From: Desulfovibrio sp.
Lineage (GTDB): Bacteria > Desulfobacterota > Desulfovibrionia > Desulfovibrionales > Desulfovibrionaceae
Direction: 5' to 3'
Assembly (NCBI GenBank): GCA_031284485.1
Contig: JAISZT010000098.1
Location: 27,680-91,679 of the forward strand
DNA length: 64,000 bases
The position numbers were made by a program, and so were the translations under genes. Positions 37,777-45,813 of the stretch are shown in pieces; position 1 is the stretch's first letter; each line of letters begins with the position of its first letter. The notes under the pieces were generated by a model that saw only the letters and a program-made list of their open reading frames with translations, had not been told where the DNA came from and did not search any database.

Positions 37777-39015
37777 ATGCCCGTCATTCGTAAAAGTCTG
37801 CTGCAGCTTCTGTTTTCCGGCGCGTACCTGCTGCGCTGGAACGACAAACTGCGACCGACGGAATTGCTTGAAACTGACAAACAGGCCCACAAAATGCTTC
37901 TGGCCTGTGTGCTGTGGCATGAAAATTCACAAAATCTGCCGAATACAGAACGCCTCGCGCTCGCCCGCGACATTATTGAAGGCGGGCTGTTCGACTATTT
38001 TTATCGTCTGATCATTACGGACATCAAACCGCCCGTTTTTTATCGCATCAAGGAAAACACGGAGCATTACCGGAAACTTACAGCGCACGTGCTCACCCGG
38101 CTTGAACCGATACTTTCCCCTCTGGGGCCATTCTGGCAACGCATGCGGGACTGGCATTCCGGCGCAGTCCAAAACCCCCTGGCCCAACGCATCCTGACGG
38201 CCGCCCACCTCTTCGCCTCGCAATGGGAATTTCGTCTTATCAAGCCTTTGAACTCTTTTGACGATGAAATGGACGACATTGACCGCTCCTTTGTCGAACG
38301 TCTGGACGCTTTCCGTTCCCTCAAGGGCATGGACGCCATACTGACGCCCAATACGGCCCTGGCCCGGCTGGCGAACGTGTGCGGCCAACTGCGCTTCCAG
38401 ATACGCTGGACGCAGGCCCCGCGCATACCGGCCACATCTGTGCTCGGGCATATGTTTGTCGTAGCCGCGTTCGCCTACCTTTTCAGCCTTTCTGTGGAAG
38501 CCTGTACAGCCAGAGCCAATAATAATTTTTTTTGCGGCCTGTTCCATGATCTCCCGGAACTGCTGACCCGCGACATTATTTCGCCGGTCAAGCAGTCTGT
38601 GGACTGTCTGCCCGCCATCCTGCGCGAATATGAAGAGGAAGAACTGGAACGCCGCATTTTTCGTCCTTTGCGTGAAGAAGGCCTTGCCCCGCTGGTGGAG
38701 CGTATTTCCTACTATCTGGGTATTGCGGTCGGCTCCGAATTTCAGGAAACCGCGCGTCAGGGCGACGTTGTCATCAAGGTGGACGGCTTTGACGCCCTGC
38801 AAAAAGGATACAACGCGGACGCGCTGGATCCCAAGGACGGACAAATGATCAAGGTATGCGATCTGCTCGCCGCCTTTCTGGAAGCGCACAGTTCCATCCG
38901 CAACGGCGTGTCGTCACCGCATTTGCAGGAAGCCCAGGCCAGAATCAAGGCCAAACTGTGCGAAAGCCCACTGGAATGCTTGCAACTTGAAGCTTTGCTG
39001 GCCGATTTTGATTGA
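37777..39015 (+). CDS. HD-domain phosphohydrolase, YfbR/HDDC2-like
   Basis: 412 residues with an HD-domain in the C-terminal half: GHMFVVAAFAYLF (first H, about 224), FFCGLFHDLPELLTRDII (HD, about 255) and MIKVCDLLAAFLEA (last D, about 360). The H..HD..D pattern is intact, unlike the HD-GYP-like domain at 61234-63366. The N-terminal half (LLFSGAYLLRWNDKLRPTEL) matches nothing I know. AAGGA lies 8 bases before ATG 37777, and the gap to the 1001-residue membrane protein is 10 bases, so they probably act together. HD proteins of this kind are nucleotidases or phosphodiesterases. Confidence 0.85.
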   Translation: MPVIRKSLLQLLFSGAYLLRWNDKLRPTELLETDKQAHKMLLACVLWHENSQNLPNTERLALARDIIEGGLFDYFYRLIITDIKPPVFYRIKENTEHYRKLTAHVLTRLEPILSPLGPFWQRMRDWHSGAVQNPLAQRILTAAHLFASQWEFRLIKPLNSFDDEMDDIDRSFVERLDAFRSLKGMDAILTPNTALARLANVCGQLRFQIRWTQAPRIPATSVLGHMFVVAAFAYLFSLSVEACTARANNNFFCGLFHDLPELLTRDIISPVKQSVDCLPAILREYEEEELERRIFRPLREEGLAPLVERISYYLGIAVGSEFQETARQGDVVIKVDGFDALQKGYNADALDPKDGQMIKVCDLLAAFLEAHSSIRNGVSSPHLQEAQARIKAKLCESPLECLQLEALLADFD

Positions 39016-39050
39016 TCCGGCCGCCAGATGGAATAATCAGGAGAAATATT

Positions 39051-39206
39051 ATGGTAATTTCGCGCAACCAGTTATTCACCACGGTGGTCAATGGGAAAAC
39101 GTGCGGATTTACCCCTCACCGTTTGTCGCGCCAAGCGAATCTTTCACCCGGACAGTCACCGGTCTGTCATAGCAGGCGAAAAACCGGTCTGTTTCCTGCG
39201 CTGTAA
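39051..39206 (+). other. Possible leftover gene start with strong ribosome-binding site
   Basis: AGGAGA followed 6 bases later by ATG 39051 opens a 51-codon frame (MVISRNQLFTTVVNGKTCGF at its start). From 39109 it runs antisense through the 3' end of the symporter gene and ends at 39206. The first 20 codons look gene-like, the rest looks like antisense sequence. It may be a truncated gene start or a short peptide; not convincing. Confidence 0.2.
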
Positions 39207-40662
39207 AGCGCGGGGTGACGAGGCTGACGACAGGCACGATGACAAGCCCGGCAAGCATGGCAAAAGCCCCGGCGTTGATGGGCGATTGCAGTAGCGCGGG
39301 AAAAGCGCTTCGGAAAAAAATATTGGCGGTCATAAGGCATGTGCTGAACAGAAAACACGCCCACACGGAGGCCCGCGTTACTTTTTTCCAATACAGCCCG
39401 TACATGAAGGGCGCCAGAAACGCCCCGGCCAGCGCTCCCCAGGAAATGCCCATGAGCTGGGCGATAAAGGAAACGCCGCCCTTATACTGGATGATGGCGA
39501 TAATTGAGGAAATCAGGACAAAGGCGGCAATCAGCATGCGGATAATGACCAGCTGACGTCTGTCGTCCATTTTTTGGATGACTGTGCCCTTGAGGAAGTC
39601 CAGCGTAAAGGTTGTGGCCGATGTCATCACCAGCGCCGCGAGCGTCGACATGGACGCCGACAGCACAAGCATCACGACAACCGCGATGAGCAGCGGCGAA
39701 AAGGTGGACAGCATCGCCGGAACAATGGCGTCAAACCCGTCCGCGGCCACATTCACCTTGTCTGAAAACAACCGCCCGAAGCCGCCGAGAAAATAGCAGC
39801 CCCCGGACACAAGAAGCGCGAAAAGCGTGGATATGACGGTGCCCGTGCTGATGCTGCTCTCCGACTTGATGGCGTAAAATTTCTGTACCATCTGCGGCAA
39901 GCCCCATGTGCCGACAGAGGTCAGGATGACAACGCCAAGCAGCGTTCCGGGATCCGGCCCGAAAAGCGATGCGAAGACGCCGGGCGTTGTGGAAACGGCG
40001 GCATCGTTCACCCTGGCAAGAGCGTCCAGTGAGCCGAGAAAACCGCCGTTCACCCGCAAGACAGCCGCCACCACAGTGACAATGCCGCCAAGCATGATGA
40101 TCCCCTGGATAAAATCGTTGACCACCGTGGCAAAATAGCCGCCGACAATGACATATATCCCGGTCAGCAGCGCCATCGCCACTATGCAGACGGTAAAATC
40201 AACCCCGAAAGCCATGGCGAAAAGACGCGAAAGACCGTTATAAAGGGAGGCCGTATAGGGTACCAGAAAAATAAAGGTGATGATGGAAGCGCCCACTTTA
40301 AGGCCGCGCGACTGAAACCGCGCGCCGAAAAATTCCGGCATGGTGGCGCTGCCGAAATGCTGCGTCATGATGCGGGTACGCCGCCCCAGCACCACCCAGG
40401 CCAGAAGCGACCCGATAAAGGCGTTGCCCAGACCTATCCATATGGAGGAAAGCCCGAATTTCCAGCCGAATTGCCCGGCATAGCCGACAAACACCACCGC
40501 GGAAAAATAGGATGTTCCGTAGGCAAAGGCTGTCAGCCACGGGCCTATTGAGCGGCCGCCCAGAACAAAATTGTCAACATTTGTGTTGTGTCTGCGAAAA
40601 TACAGGCCAACACTCACCATCACGGAAAAAAAAACAACAAGCAACGCTATTTTTATAAACAT
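39109..40662 (-). CDS. Sodium:solute symporter (SSS family)
   Basis: Inner-membrane secondary transporter with about 13 helices. Family signatures: NVDNFVLGGRSIGPWLTAFAYGTSYFSA in the first helices, TGIYVIVGGYFATVVNDFIQG, VGTWGLPQMVQKFYAIKS and LSASMSTLAALVMTSATTFTLD, the sodium-site region. 517 residues. The family moves proline, pantothenate, acetate and sugars among others; the substrate cannot be read here. It follows manC by 27 bases on the same strand. Its end is convergent with the HD gene. Confidence 0.92.
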   Translation of the reverse strand: MFIKIALLVVFFSVMVSVGLYFRRHNTNVDNFVLGGRSIGPWLTAFAYGTSYFSAVVFVGYAGQFGWKFGLSSIWIGLGNAFIGSLLAWVVLGRRTRIMTQHFGSATMPEFFGARFQSRGLKVGASIITFIFLVPYTASLYNGLSRLFAMAFGVDFTVCIVAMALLTGIYVIVGGYFATVVNDFIQGIIMLGGIVTVVAAVLRVNGGFLGSLDALARVNDAAVSTTPGVFASLFGPDPGTLLGVVILTSVGTWGLPQMVQKFYAIKSESSISTGTVISTLFALLVSGGCYFLGGFGRLFSDKVNVAADGFDAIVPAMLSTFSPLLIAVVVMLVLSASMSTLAALVMTSATTFTLDFLKGTVIQKMDDRRQLVIIRMLIAAFVLISSIIAIIQYKGGVSFIAQLMGISWGALAGAFLAPFMYGLYWKKVTRASVWACFLFSTCLMTANIFFRSAFPALLQSPINAGAFAMLAGLVIVPVVSLVTPRFTAQETDRFFACYDRPVTVRVKDSLGATNGEG

Positions 40663-40689
40663 CCACCGCCCCCGTAACCACTATTTTTA

Positions 40690-42090
40690 TTATTGCCGCC
40701 CGTAATGGTCGTCAAAACGCACAATATCGTCTTCTCCAAGATACGCGCCGCTCTGCACTTCAATAATTTCCAACGGAAGACGGCCGGGATTGGTCAGACG
40801 GTGCCTGGCACCCAGCGGTATATAGGTAGACTGGTCTTCATGCAACAGGGTTACGTCGCCGTCCACCGTGATTTCCCCCGTGCCGCACACAACCACCCAG
40901 TGCTCCGCGCGGTGATGGTGCAGTTGCAGGGAAAGCGACGCGCCGGAGTTGACCATGATGCGCTTGACCTGAAATCTGTCGCCCGCCGACAAGGTTTCAT
41001 ACCATCCCCAAGGGCGCAGAACGCGGATATGGGCGTCTTTTTCCACCCTGCCGCTCTCCGCCAGACGCGCCACCAGTTTTTTGACGTCCTGCGACCGGCT
41101 TTTGTCCGCCACCAGCACAGCGTCGCCGGTTTCCACCACAACCGTATTGTCTATTCCAAGCGCCGCGACAAGCCGCCTGTTGGAATGCAGGTAATTGCCG
41201 GAGGCTTCAACCGTGACGACATCGCCCACACAGACATTGCCGTTGGCGTCCTTATCCTCGGCATCATACACGGCGGCCCATGAACCGACATCGCTCCAGC
41301 CTGCGGCCAGCGTCACCATCGCGGCCAGCGGCGTCTTTTCCATAACCGCGTAGTCAATGGAATCAGACGGGCAGGCGGCAAAGGCCCCGGCCTCAAGCCG
41401 CGTAAAATCCGTATCCTCAACGCGGCCTTCCCAGGCCGCGCACGACCGCGCATATATGTCCGGCGCGAATTTCTGCAGTTCATCCAGATACTGCGAAGGC
41501 TTGAACAAAAACATGCCGCTGTTCCAGTAATACCCGCCTTCGGCAAACATGGCGCGCGCGTCTTCGCCGCAAGGTTTTTCCACAAAACGCCGGACGGAAA
41601 AACCTGTCGCGAGGGCATCCCCCCGTTGCAGCCAGCCGTACCCGCTCTCGGCCCACTCCGGCGTAATGCCAAAGGCCACCAGACGCCCGTTCGCGGCGCA
41701 CACGCAAGCGTCCGCCACCGCGGCGGCAAAAGCCTCAACATCCCGCAATACATGATCAGAAGGCAGAACAAGCAAAAAAACATCGTCTTCATCGCGGGCC
41801 GCCAAAGCGGCCACGGCGATTGCGGGGGCCGTATTGCGCCCCACAGGTTCGAGAATGACGCGTCCCTGCCCATTGCGCTCCTGCAGTTGCGCCGCCGCCA
41901 GGAATCGCTGCTCCTCGTTGCAGACGACAAATAAACTGTCCGTATCCGGCAAGGACATGGCGCGTCGCAACGTATTCCCGAACAGCGTGTGTCCGCCGAA
42001 ATCAATGAACTGCTTGGGATACAGGCTGCGCGACAACGGCCACAAGCGCGTTCCGGCACCGCCGCACAGTATCACTGGACGAATTTTCAC
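40690..42090 (-). CDS. manC: Mannose-1-phosphate guanylyltransferase / mannose-6-phosphate isomerase
   Basis: Bifunctional enzyme leading to GDP-mannose. The N-terminal nucleotidyltransferase has ILCGGAGTRLWPLSRSLYPK, FVVCNEEQRFLA, LEPVGRNTAPAIAVAA, VLPSDHV and FVEKP. The C-terminal cupin/isomerase domain has RPWGWYETLSAGDRFQVKRI and LSLQLHHHRAEHWVVVCGTG. 466 residues, full length. GTG start at 42090 with AAGGAAC 7 bases upstream. With the rfb genes it provides precursors for surface polysaccharide. Confidence 0.95.
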   Translation of the reverse strand: MKIRPVILCGGAGTRLWPLSRSLYPKQFIDFGGHTLFGNTLRRAMSLPDTDSLFVVCNEEQRFLAAAQLQERNGQGRVILEPVGRNTAPAIAVAALAARDEDDVFLLVLPSDHVLRDVEAFAAAVADACVCAANGRLVAFGITPEWAESGYGWLQRGDALATGFSVRRFVEKPCGEDARAMFAEGGYYWNSGMFLFKPSQYLDELQKFAPDIYARSCAAWEGRVEDTDFTRLEAGAFAACPSDSIDYAVMEKTPLAAMVTLAAGWSDVGSWAAVYDAEDKDANGNVCVGDVVTVEASGNYLHSNRRLVAALGIDNTVVVETGDAVLVADKSRSQDVKKLVARLAESGRVEKDAHIRVLRPWGWYETLSAGDRFQVKRIMVNSGASLSLQLHHHRAEHWVVVCGTGEITVDGDVTLLHEDQSTYIPLGARHRLTNPGRLPLEIIEVQSGAYLGEDDIVRFDDHYGRQ

Positions 42091-42107
42091 TGCGTGTTCC
42101 TTTCTTC

Positions 42108-42767
42108 CTAAGGGACAGGCTTGCGGCTGCGCACAATGGGCGCGCCAAGGCGCATTTCTTCCATAAGTTTCAACACTTCGGCAGCCCTCTGTTCACCACC
42201 CCGCAGCAATACAAGCACAAGGAGCACCTTGCCCTCCCGCTGCATGCGGGTGCGCAGTCCCCGGCCTTCCAGACGTTGGCGCAGGCTGTCCACATTGTCT
42301 TCATCCTTGAACGCCGCCACTTGAAAAACATAGTCAAACAGCCCGGATGTCTTTGACTGCGGTTTTTGCGCTTCCGCCGGATTTTCCGAAGAGACCGACA
42401 GAGATGGGGGCGGAGGCGCGACAGCCGGTTTGGCAGGCTGAACGTTTGTCTGTTGCTGCCGGGTAAGAGCGGCGACGTCATTACGCAAGACACTGACGAA
42501 GTGCAGTTCTTCAGGCGCAAGCACACGTTTTCCCTCTTGCGCGACGTCCTTGCCGGTCTCCGCGCCGGAGCCGTCCCGCCTTCCGGCATCGGCGGATGTT
42601 CCGGCATCCTGTTGTCCCGACACCACGCTGTCATGCGCGGAATAGGCCCGGCCGCGCATGACTCCGGCCACATAGGCCAGAACGATGGCCGCGGCGAACA
42701 AAAAACACATCGCCACCAGTGAAGGGACGCGGAATCGCAATCCGTTCGGAAAAAAAGAAAATTTCAT
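42108..42767 (-). CDS. Membrane-anchored SPOR-domain protein
   Basis: 219 residues: one N-terminal membrane helix (VPSLVAMCFLFAAAIVLAYV), a long Gln/Ala/Pro-rich linker, and a C-terminal SPOR-like domain (FDYVFQVAAFKDEDNVDSLR, GRGLRTRMQREGKVLLVLVL). SPOR domains bind denuded peptidoglycan at division sites. The ATG overlaps the hypB stop (ATGA), an odd but frequent sort of pairing; no functional link with hydrogenase maturation is implied. Confidence 0.8.
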   Translation of the reverse strand: MKFSFFPNGLRFRVPSLVAMCFLFAAAIVLAYVAGVMRGRAYSAHDSVVSGQQDAGTSADAGRRDGSGAETGKDVAQEGKRVLAPEELHFVSVLRNDVAALTRQQQTNVQPAKPAVAPPPPSLSVSSENPAEAQKPQSKTSGLFDYVFQVAAFKDEDNVDSLRQRLEGRGLRTRMQREGKVLLVLVLLRGGEQRAAEVLKLMEEMRLGAPIVRSRKPVP

Positions 42768-43429
42768 TCCTGAAGCCGTTTTTTGGCCATGCGCATTTCA
42801 CGCAGCCAGCCGTACCACTGTTCCAGTCCCTCGCCACTGCGGCAGGAAAGTTCAAAAATATTCAGTTGCCTGTTTAATTTTACGGCAAAAGCGCGGGCGC
42901 GGCTCATATCAAAATCCACATACGGCAACAGATCAATTTTGTTCAGCACCATCACTTTTGCCAGATTGAACAAAAGCGGATACTTTTCCGGCTTGTCGTC
43001 ACCTTCGGTCACACTCAAAAGCGCCACCTTGGCATCCTCTCCACAGTCAAATTCCACAGGGCATACAAGATTGCCCACATTTTCAATAAACAAAATATCC
43101 AGGCATCTCAGATGAAGATTTTCCAGCGCTTTCAGCACCATGTTGCTGTCCAGATGGCAACCGCCGTCAGTGTTGATCTGCACCGCCTGCGCACCTGTGG
43201 CCGCTACCCGGCGGGCGTCATTATCAGTCTGCAAATCACCTTCAATAACGGCCATCTGAAATTCTCCGGACAAATCGCGCAGTGTCCTCTCCAAAAGAGA
43301 AGTCTTCCCCGCCCCCGGAGAACTGATCAAATTCAACGTTAAAATCTTGTGTCCGCTCAAAAGCCGTCGCACGTCCTCAGCCTTTTTTTCGTTGGCTTCC
43401 AGCACATTGCGCACTATGGGAATCTGCAT
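42764..43429 (-). CDS. hypB: Hydrogenase nickel incorporation GTPase HypB
   Basis: GTPase that delivers nickel to the [NiFe] hydrogenase active site with HypA. P-loop SSPGAGKTSLLERTL, VIEGDLQTDND, NTDGGCHLDSNMV (metal-binding Cys/His at the dimer interface), ENVGNLVCPVEFDCGED and VLNKIDLLPY. It lacks the N-terminal CXXCGC metal motif and His-rich stretch of some HypB. 221 residues. AAGGAG precedes ATG 43429 by 6 bases. HypA lies upstream beyond an inverted-repeat cluster. Confidence 0.96.
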   Translation of the reverse strand: MQIPIVRNVLEANEKKAEDVRRLLSGHKILTLNLISSPGAGKTSLLERTLRDLSGEFQMAVIEGDLQTDNDARRVAATGAQAVQINTDGGCHLDSNMVLKALENLHLRCLDILFIENVGNLVCPVEFDCGEDAKVALLSVTEGDDKPEKYPLLFNLAKVMVLNKIDLLPYVDFDMSRARAFAVKLNRQLNIFELSCRSGEGLEQWYGWLREMRMAKKRLQE

Positions 43430-43452
43430 TCCAGTCTCCTTATAGCATTTTT

Positions 43453-43554
43453 GTAATGAAATTGTTCAATTTCATTACGATCATTTTGGAAAAAAACGCG
43501 GTTTTTTCCAAAATCCACGCCGCGTATTGCGGCGCACTGCCCTGACGGGCAGTG
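43453..43554. repeat. Cluster of four inverted repeats between hypA and hypB
   Basis: Four inverted repeats in about 100 bases. 43453-43478: GTAATGAAATTG and CAATTTCATTAC with 2 bases between. 43484-43513: TTTTGGAAAAAA and TTTTTTCCAAAA with 6 bases between. 43519-43533: GCCGC-N5-GCGGC. 43535-43554: CACTGCCC-TGAC-GGGCAGTG. Part of the first recurs at 13089-13114. No open frame crosses it. Confidence 0.7.
43459..43484. repeat. Intergenic repeat copy 2
   Basis: 26 bases beginning AAATTGTTCAATTTC, 23 of 26 identical to 13089-13114 and in the same orientation. It overlaps the right part of the first inverted repeat of the cluster. Confidence 0.5.
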
Positions 43555-43596
43555 AGGGCAGTTACACTTTTTCAAAGTTGAACTGCCCAAAAAAAA

Positions 43597-43950
43597 TTAC
43601 CGAATTTGCAGTCTGCTCAAAATCAATTCCTTGCCCAGCACTACCGCATGACCAAATTGTTCGCCGCAACCGGGGCAAGCCTGCCAGAGAGCTTCCTGCC
43701 CCTCGCCCCCGAAAACATTTCCGCAAGAGGAACAGCGCAGACGCATAGGCAAACAAAGCATTTCAAGACGCGCGCCTTCGTGCGACGTGCCCCTGATCAT
43801 AACCTCAAAACAAAATTGCAGCGATTCCGGGACAATGCCCGACAGAGCGCCGTATTCAACATAGGCCACATCCAGCCGTCTGCAACCTTGCCGGGCAATT
43901 TCTTCTTCCACCATATCAAGCAGGCTCTGGGCAACGGCCATTTCATGCAT
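43597..43950 (-). CDS. hypA: Hydrogenase nickel metallochaperone HypA
   Basis: Ni-binding chaperone, partner of HypB. MHEMAVAQSLLDMVEEE at the N-terminus carries the invariant Met-His-Glu nickel site. The zinc site uses CSSCGNVF and CPGCGEQF. 117 residues, normal. No clear ribosome-binding site. Followed on the same strand by 167 bases of inverted-repeat sequence and hypB. Confidence 0.96.
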   Translation of the reverse strand: MHEMAVAQSLLDMVEEEIARQGCRRLDVAYVEYGALSGIVPESLQFCFEVMIRGTSHEGARLEMLCLPMRLRCSSCGNVFGGEGQEALWQACPGCGEQFGHAVVLGKELILSRLQIR

Positions 43951-44033
43951 GGCACACTGTAACGCAATGCCCCCACTGCGTAAAGGGTGCCGGACAATCT
44001 TGCCATCCGCCGTAAATCGTGTACATTTCAGTC

Positions 44034-44765
44034 ATGCATTTTCAGAAATACTTGGGCGTGTACTCTCTGCTCTCGCCGGGCGCACGCCAGAAAAAATACT
44101 TTTTCGTCTGGGAAGCAGGGCCTCAAAATTTTGTGACCCAACAGCTGGACAACGCTTTTCAGCCCATAGCAGATCCTGAACGTATCCCATCAGCATACTT
44201 TACAAAAAACTTTGTCCCAGAGCATTCCATCCTTGCCGCGCCAATAGCCAGGCCACAGATTCTCTCTCGACCTGAGCATCTCCCCCGTGTCGACACAGTT
44301 GATGCGCAACCGGAGCGGCAAGCTCCAAAGTCAAGCGAAATAAAACTGACGGAAATCAGGATGCGGGAAGCATTCAGACAAACACTTTTACGGCTGAAGC
44401 GCCCGCGTGAACGCCAGACGGCAATTAACGCGCTACAGCAACTTGCACAAACCGCGGACAATATTGTTCCAAAACATAAGCACATGTTTCGTGATTTCGG
44501 CGTTGCCTTACGCAAAAAAAATCTGCCGGATCTGGCCCTCCCGTTTTGCCAGCGTGTGCTGGAACTTGCTCCGGATGACGATCATGCCCATTTTAACCTG
44601 GCCCGTATTTTTTTTATTCTGGAACAATATAACAAGGCGATCAAACATATCCATACGGCTATGGAACTTAACGCCGATGAAACCATATACCAGAGAATGC
44701 TGACCCATCTCAACAAGATAAAATTGTTTCAATCCAGCCAAAATCGCGTTAAACGTATCCGGTAA
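44034..44765 (+). CDS. TPR-repeat protein of unknown function
   Basis: About 243 residues from ATG 44034 (MHFQKYLGVYSLLSPGARQKKYFFVWEAGPQNFV...); a GTG at 44019 is possible. The C-terminal half contains tetratricopeptide-like repeats (HKHMFRDFGVALRKKNLPDLALPFCQRVLELAPDDDHAHFNLARIFFILEQYNKAIKHI), a protein-interaction scaffold. No signal peptide, so probably cytosolic. The N-terminal part is unlike any family I know. It lies between hypA (divergent) and the AMIN-domain gene, 45 bases ahead of the latter. Confidence 0.65.
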   Translation: MHFQKYLGVYSLLSPGARQKKYFFVWEAGPQNFVTQQLDNAFQPIADPERIPSAYFTKNFVPEHSILAAPIARPQILSRPEHLPRVDTVDAQPERQAPKSSEIKLTEIRMREAFRQTLLRLKRPRERQTAINALQQLAQTADNIVPKHKHMFRDFGVALRKKNLPDLALPFCQRVLELAPDDDHAHFNLARIFFILEQYNKAIKHIHTAMELNADETIYQRMLTHLNKIKLFQSSQNRVKRIR

Positions 44766-44810
44766 ATTCGATACGTCTGCAGCTGTTTTCTCGTCGGGAG
44801 TCATCATCGC

Positions 44811-45584
44811 ATGAACAAAATTATTCTCTCTCTTCTTCTGGCAGTCTGTGTGCTCGGCATGGTGTTGATCATGCTCAACGAACGACTGGATCGCAAACCT
44901 CAGCAAATCCAGGTACAAACAGCGGAACGTGTTGCGCCGCCCCCCACTCAACAAACGCCACCCCAAATACCCGACACGACGCCGGGTAACGCGCCGACTG
45001 AGAACGAAAATGCAAGGCCTGTTGTCGCGGAACAAAAAAACACCCCGCCAGACGCTCCGGCAACCCAGATGCCGCCTGTTGCCGAACAGCAACCGGCTTT
45101 GCCGCAGCCTGCAACGCCTCCACCGGCCCTGACGCAGACTCCGACTCCAACCCCCGTTGTTGCGCCGCCGCCGCCTTCCCCGGCTCCCGCTGCTCAGCCC
45201 GCGATGACCCCGGCTGCAACTGAAAAGGAAAACGCGGCAAAACCTGGAGCAGACAAGCCCGGCACCTCCACAGCCAAGCGAAACATTTCCCGCATTGTCG
45301 TCATGGCGCGGGACACGGGTTCAACTGTGCGCTTGTCGGGTACCGCGCCTATCAGCTACAAAAATATGAATCTGACAAACCCGGAGAGGGTGGTGATAGA
45401 CTTGAGCGGGCAATGGGAAATCAAGGCGCCGGGCGTGCCGGCCAACCCTCTGGTCACAAATGTCCGTATCGGAAAATTGCCGGACAAAACCCGTATAGTC
45501 ATTGACCTGAAGGCGAAACCTAAAACTACGCGTTTTGTGCTCTCAAAAGAAGAGGACACGCTGGATGTGCGGATCGACCAATAA
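44811..45584 (+). CDS. AMIN-domain protein, membrane-anchored
   Basis: 257 residues: an uncleaved-looking N-terminal helix (IILSLLLAVCVLGMVLIML), a Pro-rich spacer (about 35-155), and a C-terminal AMIN domain (RIVVMARDTGSTVRLSGTAP, NPERVVIDLSGQWEIK, VRIGKLPDKTRIVIDLKAKP). AMIN domains target periplasmic proteins such as AmiC and PilQ to the septum or peptidoglycan. No enzymatic domain follows. A decayed hicB gene lies directly beyond its end. Confidence 0.8.
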   Translation: MNKIILSLLLAVCVLGMVLIMLNERLDRKPQQIQVQTAERVAPPPTQQTPPQIPDTTPGNAPTENENARPVVAEQKNTPPDAPATQMPPVAEQQPALPQPATPPPALTQTPTPTPVVAPPPPSPAPAAQPAMTPAATEKENAAKPGADKPGTSTAKRNISRIVVMARDTGSTVRLSGTAPISYKNMNLTNPERVVIDLSGQWEIKAPGVPANPLVTNVRIGKLPDKTRIVIDLKAKPKTTRFVLSKEEDTLDVRIDQ

Positions 45585-45597
45585 TTCCAATTCCAAA

Positions 45598-45760
45598 TTG
45601 CTGGTACGCCTCCGCCGCCCTGGTCAGAAAGCTGGAGCGGGTCATCCCGGCATCCTTCGCTTTGCGGTCGATCATGTCCAGATGGGCGCGGGAATGGGGT
45701 CATTATCATCCGCCATAGCCTCCAAATGCCCCAGCCAAGGCTTCAATGGTCATGGCAAGA
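45598..45760 (-). pseudogene. Decayed hicB-type antitoxin
   Basis: On the minus strand three frame pieces align with the HicB domain. EALAG (frame of 45744), then GHLEAMADDNDPIPAP (frame of 45716), then RAHLDMIDRKAKDAGMTRSS and FLTRAAEAYQQ (frame of 45690), the ribbon-helix-helix part. Stops interrupt the first and second frames, so two frameshifts separate the pieces. No start codon or hicA toxin gene remains. Confidence 0.65.
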
Positions 45761-45813
45761 GAAAGCCGGATCCGCGTAGAATGTTACAGGATCGCGGCAA
45801 ACAGGGCCGCTCT

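Noticed and set aside
37927..38889. 320-codon frame antisense to the HD-domain gene
   Set aside because: The sense frame has an intact HD site; this frame shows none.
42108..43429. Functional link of SPOR protein and HypB from their ATGA overlap
   Set aside because: Overlaps of unrelated genes are common here; nothing else links septal peptidoglycan with nickel insertion.
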